63,636 bases of DNA. Source: an uncultured Clostridia bacterium. Its GTDB lineage: Bacteria; Bacillota; Clostridia; Christensenellales; CAG-917. A program made the translations under genes and the position numbers. The stretch spans positions 1 through 63,636 of the forward strand of contig CANPWB010000008.1 of assembly GCA_947581925.1 (NCBI GenBank), in the 5' to 3' direction. Positions 59,601 to 63,636 of the stretch are shown here, one piece after another (the stretch's first letter is position 1; each line of letters begins with the position of its first letter). The notes beneath the pieces were generated by a model, which was not told where the DNA came from, did not search any database, and was given only the letters and a program-made list of their open reading frames with translations.

Positions 59601-62600
59601 AAGGCGGTCAAGCCAAGATCGTTTACACCGAGCCTACCGAAGTGGGCGAGAATGCGGGTAACAAGAGCGTCACAACAAACGAAAATCACAATCAATATAT
59701 AGGCAGGACGCAACTCACTTTGACGGGCGGCGCAAATGCCAATCCTCTATCTATGTCGCTTGCAGGTATGATCACCGTATCTACCAAGGGAATATTCGCC
59801 TTCCCGATACCCTACAACTGGGATATCAAACTCGAAAACGGCACTTTCACGACAAATACCAACTTCAAGCTTATGCCCGGCGCAAAACTTACTGTTGGCA
59901 CAGACGCGACGCTCAATGTAAACGGCAACTTCTATGTGTATGACGGCTTGACGCAAAGCGCAATGAGCGGCGCGGAGTATCCGACTGCTGAAAATCTGCA
60001 AGCTGCAAATTATCCCACAAATGGACAACTCATTGTTGACGGCGGCACACTCAATATAGGTGAGGTCACCTTCCTCGGCGTTGTCCAAACGACGGGCAAG
60101 GAAAACAGCAAGATAGTCGTCAACGCGAACGCAACGCTTGACGGCACTATAAAAGACGGAGCTACAACTACGTATGATTGCAACTATGCTGAAATGCAAA
60201 GCACTGCGCGCGTTTATGGTACAGTTGCCGGTGTCGGCAAATTAGTACATCTTGAAGCTGGCAGGACATATACGGCTGTTAATGGCAATAAATGGACCAT
60301 GCCGCAATATGAGATCAAATATTGTGCGTCGCACACAGACCACACCTCAGGTTTGACATCCGCTCAAACAGCAGAAGTCACAGATATGCAAGGATATTGG
60401 AAGGTCGAGCACAGCGAAGAAGAGCACAAGATCGACTGGACATACAAAGAGGGAGACCAGATCCCCAGTGACAGCGAGATGTGCACGGAGTTGACTCGCA
60501 AATGCACCGAGCTTGGTTGCAATCATGAGGAGCATAAATATCTGCTGTACAAGGTCGCAAGCCTCAATGACCTTACGTACAAGGGCAGCGAGTTTGTAGA
60601 CGCGGATATCACGGCTTTGCTGAAAAAGATGTTCGGCAATGATATCACAGCGACGTACGATTTCAGCAGCACGATTAAAGACAAAGGCGATTATACTCTC
60701 ACCATTACGCTGACAAACGCGTTTTGGGCGACGGGCGAGCAAGGACATACCTATGAGAAAGTGGCAACAGGCGTCAATGTCAAGGTGAATCCGTTCACGT
60801 TCACGCAAGAGCAGACGGGCTTGGAGGTTACTCAGCTTGCTGCGCAACAATATACGGGAAACAAACTCACAGTCGATGACGTGAATATTCAGTTTGCAGG
60901 TCAAAAACTCGCAAAAGGCGCGGACTACACGTTGGGCTTTGGCAGCAACGTCAACGCTGCAGAAGACGGTACTGTCACCGTCACAGGCGCAGGCAACTTC
61001 ACAGGCACATTTACGCTCAAATTTGACATCAAACCCGCGGATATCTCGGGCGGCAAATTGACCGTGCAAGACCCCAACTTTGTCTACAACGGGCAGGCGC
61101 AGACTCCGACGAGAGACCATTTGATCATACAATACGTGGCGGGCTTTGACAATAGAGTCATAACCGTGGATATCAAAGCTACGGACAATACCAATGCGGG
61201 TACGGCGCACGTCACCGTCACAGGCACAGGCAACTTCAAGGGCGAATTGTCTGAAACTTTCGATATCAAGAAAGCCACGGCTACCGTCACGCTTACTGCG
61301 GCGGAAGGCACCTATGGCGACACGCCTAAAGATATTAAATTCGAAGTCACGGGCTACAAAGTCGAGGCAGACAAGGCTATCATTGAAAAAGCCGTGCAGA
61401 TCACGCATACCGCGACAAGCAACAGCGGCGTGGGCAATTACGCCGTAAATGTCAAGGTGGGCGAGCTGCAAAACTACGAAGTCAACGTGAAGAACGGAAA
61501 CAGATCGCAGGATGGCTGGACTGTTCAGAATGTTTACACCGTCAATGCCAAGAGCATAGAGGGCGCGACGGTCTCTATCAAAGAAGGCAAGACCTACACC
61601 TACAACGGACAGGAGATCACGCCCGCTGTAGGAGAGATCGAGGTCACGCTCGAAGGCTGGGACAAGCCCATCACCTTCACAGTCAAAGCTACGGACAACT
61701 TGAACAAGGGCACGGCGCATTTCACCGTCACGGGCACGGAAAACTACACAGGCACGTCAAAGCAAGGCGATTTCACGATAGAGCCCGCAAAGGTCGATAT
61801 CCAAGTCAATTCGCTAAGCTCCGCGCAGGGCGATGAACTCAGTACGGACTATGGATATACTTTCCTAAACGATACAAAATTCTTTGGCAACGATCAGGCG
61901 ACATTCGACCAAAAGATCGCAGGCAAATATTCTACCGACGCAAAGAAAGATCAGATAAGCGATCAATACAAGATCACGCTTGACATCAAGGACGCTCAAG
62001 CGGCTTTGACAAACTACACGATCACGGTCAAAGAAGGCGTTTACACCGTCACAGACTCCATCTTCGCGGGCGTCAAGTTCGAGAGCAATGATAATGTCGA
62101 ATACGACGGAAGACTGCATAAACTTGAAGTTCAACTCACGGAGAGCGTCCAAACGCTGAACCCCACTATCAAATACACTTACCACACCGGCGACAGCCAG
62201 TGGAAAGATTTCCCCGAGGCAGGCGTGACAGATGCGGGCACGTACACCATTCATGTCGAGGTGTCGGTGACAGGGCATGAGAGCAAGTTTACACAGGATG
62301 CGACGCTTAAAATCGCTCCTAAGAGCATTGCCGGCGCGACAGTCACTGTCAGCGGTTCGCACACTTACACGGGCAAGGCGATAACGCTTAATGATAGCGA
62401 GATCACGGTCACGCTTGATGAGTGGACCGAAAAGATAACATTCGAGATAGACGATACAGGCTATCTGAACAACACGAACGCCACGAGCGAGGAGTCAAAG
62501 GCCACCGTCAAGATCAAGGGCACGGGCAACTATACGGGCGAGGCGACGGGCGAATTCGCAATAGCGAAGAAGAGCATAGCGGAAGGCACCCTTACGGTCA

Positions 62601-63636
62601 CAGGCACATTCACCTACGACGGCGAGGCGAAAGTCCCGACTAAGGATCAACTCAAACTCGAACTTGCAAGCTTCGATTATGCAAATATCACATTCGATAT
62701 CAAAGCGGACAACAACACCAATGCTACGGGCGACAGCTCAAAAGCGACGGTGACAGTCACGGGCACGGGCAACTTCGAAGGCACGCTCACCACGCAATTC
62801 AGCATTGCTCCCGCGAAGGTGGATAAGGTCGAGGTGCAAACCACGAACGAATATGTCTACACCGGCTCGGACATCGATCCGAAACTTACCGTCACGAGCG
62901 GCACTATCGCTCTGAAAGAGACGGATTATGACATTGTATACACGACGAAGGACGGCGATCACAAGAATGCAGGTACGGTGACGTTCAAGGTCTCGGGCAA
63001 AGGCAACTTCACGGGCGATATCACGTCAAACTTTACTATCAACAAGAAGGGCGTTACGGTCACGATCAAGCAACAGACAAAGACGTACAACGGCAGCGTG
63101 CAAAACGCAGACAGCGACGTCAAATATCTGGAGATCAAGACGGGCAGTGCACTTGCAAACGATGAGGGACTCAGCGACCTCAACATAACGCTTACTGCGA
63201 GCGGCACTAATGCGGGTAGCTATGACATAACGCCGACGTGGAACAACAGCAACTACGCCGTGACGTTCGAGTACGACAACAAGCCTTTGACTGATGGCAA
63301 GGCGACGGGAGCATTTGTCATCGGAAAGGCTACGATAACCGTCACGGTGAAGGCGGCGAGCTCCACATATGGTGATGAGCAGTCGGCACTTGAAATTGAG
63401 ACGACGGGCATAGTCGAGAGCGACATCAGCAAGATAAACATCAAAGACTATATCACTCTCACCTGCGAAGTGACGGCAAAGTCCGAGGCGAAGGATTATG
63501 ACATCACCTGCACAAAGCAGAGCGATCCGGAAAACTACACGATTGTCATTGTCAATGGGGCCAAATACACGGTCAACAAGAAGGATGTCACGGTGAAGAT
63601 CAACGATCAAAACGCGACCTACAATTTTGAAGGCAA
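56696..63636 (+). CDS. Second large secreted repeat protein, incomplete at the right edge
   Basis: An open frame from ATG 56696 (after ggggtga) runs without a stop to the window end, giving at least 2313 residues. The N-terminus MEEKMTRSKNWRLALIAICV starts a signal peptide, with cleavage likely after GVAEA near residue 42. An unrecognised region spans about 43-690. GWLINGKLYSTDN with ENTTIVAYMG (about 700-735) resembles an InlB-type beta-grasp repeat. GGTFYTTLSEAVEAAN and a Gly-rich beta-helix-like part span about 739-1180. From about 1380 on there are about 12 Ig-like modules with FVYNGQAQTP or STYGDEQ starts and GTGNFxG ends, akin to the giant protein. It is probably a paralogous surface protein; the C-terminal anchor lies outside the window. 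Confidence 0.9.
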   Translation, partial: MEEKMTRSKNWRLALIAICVVFLACVLTFAFVNVPTGVAEAEDLYKEVEKTGDNALKVEALVAGAEEDLTGDGGTYWKVEDVDGKQKKYTVVKQATTTPAPSLKITLQGEQYFSFEYTIPSSSSYSFVITLDGKQIAQISGYLGISSNDSEYIIKTHGEGVHEVVIAVTKGANSVSDAKIIYFQNLRTRDFSQDEANTRKFSISYDDTKEDIYLIEGANSKIDTSLFKDVDQVKNLSTLIKPYKEEDEATEYSLPKGMSFTLKHASKEFTSSIDGKIMVKGYFDTAHLQSSDGATTLSAKSGNDLVAEGYKITEEGVAFVDCYPDRTQRVTTGYSLKDVIKKETWPKPIVGATISAEGQESKIETVADKDILGLPYGQTNTLTLHISAFGLDAEDFKVTVDGEEKKGLQLSGDKFDLTLENLKSCTVKVEYTLAHKISEGNDYMLSNSYISFTLEDSLEGGIRNAIKSGNDNLTISDTSDWKLDTGRTDGENYAFLARSSRTEDDTSYDNRTSNLKIEFKGVVSSALLTFEFYMDGSRYDYHGKIDNGAQLFGKLNEDFSFTAAQAVQEKPDAKKDRLAGATQEQGGSIDTSDTVTNLDNGWFQASINVDSTTKCLNLMFVTCKPTSGAHDQYLSIRNINLKQASAGTTTVKLNEGSTGTVTVKYGKESVTASSEKSAEISDLSFGDKITLTANESGEKFYGWLINGKLYSTDNPLEDYTIITENTTIVAYMGKYEARIGGTFYTTLSEAVEAANIGEDKTVIVVDDATISESLTINAGVKVIVPYSKETDEYNANGTDDKKASLAWHNGSELAYTLTIEHTLTINGELYLGGVTNAPTRPYSGATTGNYSKIVNNGTIEINSAAKFDIYGLVTGTGAIAINEGGALLQPFVVLDYSGGTNTLGLYGKDQSPFGQYALVNVQCTGGITVDYKGVIKGHCQLYASSIFNNTDIYVLSYQGGEQGLIELTQGGQAKIVYTEPTEVGENAGNKSVTTNENHNQYIGRTQLTLTGGANANPLSMSLAGMITVSTKGIFAFPIPYNWDIKLENGTFTTNTNFKLMPGAKLTVGTDATLNVNGNFYVYDGLTQSAMSGAEYPTAENLQAANYPTNGQLIVDGGTLNIGEVTFLGVVQTTGKENSKIVVNANATLDGTIKDGATTTYDCNYAEMQSTARVYGTVAGVGKLVHLEAGRTYTAVNGNKWTMPQYEIKYCASHTDHTSGLTSAQTAEVTDMQGYWKVEHSEEEHKIDWTYKEGDQIPSDSEMCTELTRKCTELGCNHEEHKYLLYKVASLNDLTYKGSEFVDADITALLKKMFGNDITATYDFSSTIKDKGDYTLTITLTNAFWATGEQGHTYEKVATGVNVKVNPFTFTQEQTGLEVTQLAAQQYTGNKLTVDDVNIQFAGQKLAKGADYTLGFGSNVNAAEDGTVTVTGAGNFTGTFTLKFDIKPADISGGKLTVQDPNFVYNGQAQTPTRDHLIIQYVAGFDNRVITVDIKATDNTNAGTAHVTVTGTGNFKGELSETFDIKKATATVTLTAAEGTYGDTPKDIKFEVTGYKVEADKAIIEKAVQITHTATSNSGVGNYAVNVKVGELQNYEVNVKNGNRSQDGWTVQNVYTVNAKSIEGATVSIKEGKTYTYNGQEITPAVGEIEVTLEGWDKPITFTVKATDNLNKGTAHFTVTGTENYTGTSKQGDFTIEPAKVDIQVNSLSSAQGDELSTDYGYTFLNDTKFFGNDQATFDQKIAGKYSTDAKKDQISDQYKITLDIKDAQAALTNYTITVKEGVYTVTDSIFAGVKFESNDNVEYDGRLHKLEVQLTESVQTLNPTIKYTYHTGDSQWKDFPEAGVTDAGTYTIHVEVSVTGHESKFTQDATLKIAPKSIAGATVTVSGSHTYTGKAITLNDSEITVTLDEWTEKITFEIDDTGYLNNTNATSEESKATVKIKGTGNYTGEATGEFAIAKKSIAEGTLTVTGTFTYDGEAKVPTKDQLKLELASFDYANITFDIKADNNTNATGDSSKATVTVTGTGNFEGTLTTQFSIAPAKVDKVEVQTTNEYVYTGSDIDPKLTVTSGTIALKETDYDIVYTTKDGDHKNAGTVTFKVSGKGNFTGDITSNFTINKKGVTVTIKQQTKTYNGSVQNADSDVKYLEIKTGSALANDEGLSDLNITLTASGTNAGSYDITPTWNNSNYAVTFEYDNKPLTDGKATGAFVIGKATITVTVKAASSTYGDEQSALEIETTGIVESDISKINIKDYITLTCEVTAKSEAKDYDITCTKQSDPENYTIVIVNGAKYTVNKKDVTVKINDQNATYNFEG

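Noticed and set aside
60347..61720. 457-codon antisense ORF under the second repeat protein
   Set aside because: The plus-strand frame is open across it, with signal peptide and repeat motifs; the antisense frame has none.

Overview
The window looks like chromosomal DNA from an anaerobic, Gram-positive-lineage bacterium of the class Clostridia, most likely an uncultured gut member related to the Christensenellales. That placement is inferred from gene content, not from a marker phylogeny. The supporting signs are strong AGGAGG-type ribosome binding sites, TTGACA/TATAAT promoters with 17-base spacers, a one-piece PurL with its own glutaminase domain, a [4Fe-4S] type PurF, the GlpA-like/FAD/DUF1667 trio, and giant repeat-rich surface proteins.

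Layout. 1-3.2 kb: rpsO and pnp, each behind a structured leader. 3.2-4.6 kb: a small YdeI/OmdA-type gene and a tRNA-Leu(CAA), surrounded by inverted copies of that tRNA's 3' end. 4.8-5.8 kb: a polytopic membrane protein. 5.9-19.0 kb: a purine cluster, purE-purC-purF-purM-(unknown gene)-purN-purO-purH-purD-purL. It covers IMP synthesis except purB, and no purK is present. The last two steps are split between an archaeal-type IMP cyclohydrolase and a stand-alone AICAR formyltransferase. 19.2-22.3 kb (minus strand): glycerol dehydrogenase and a fused dihydroxyacetone kinase. 22.6-27.0 kb: NAD synthetase, pyrophosphatase and the three-gene glycerol-3-phosphate oxidation unit. Together these form a glycerol/dihydroxyacetone module. 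27.1-30.8 kb: a ComEC-like channel without its hydrolase domain, an aminotransferase and a LOG-like protein.

31.3-63.6 kb is accessory and surface-related. A 6621-residue secreted, membrane-anchored protein carries a beta-helix, Ig-like modules and about 29 MBG (YGX-type) repeats. Six bases downstream lies a 940-residue membrane partner with four Ig-like repeats, a conserved uncharacterised domain and a Glu/Pro-rich tail with three exact-period 60-bp repeats. The putative promoter of the giant gene has a nine-G tract inside its spacer. Then comes an A+T-rich patch of small genes (30-codon ORF, winged-helix-like protein, DUF4160-like protein) and a compact transcription unit whose short ORF contains eleven consecutive G. 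A dense patch of intergenic repeats follows, and then a second large secreted repeat protein that is still open at the right edge.

The most unusual material is the giant-protein/partner pair with homopolymeric G tracts at a promoter and in a nearby small ORF, and the inverted-repeat elements built from the 3' end of tRNA-Leu.
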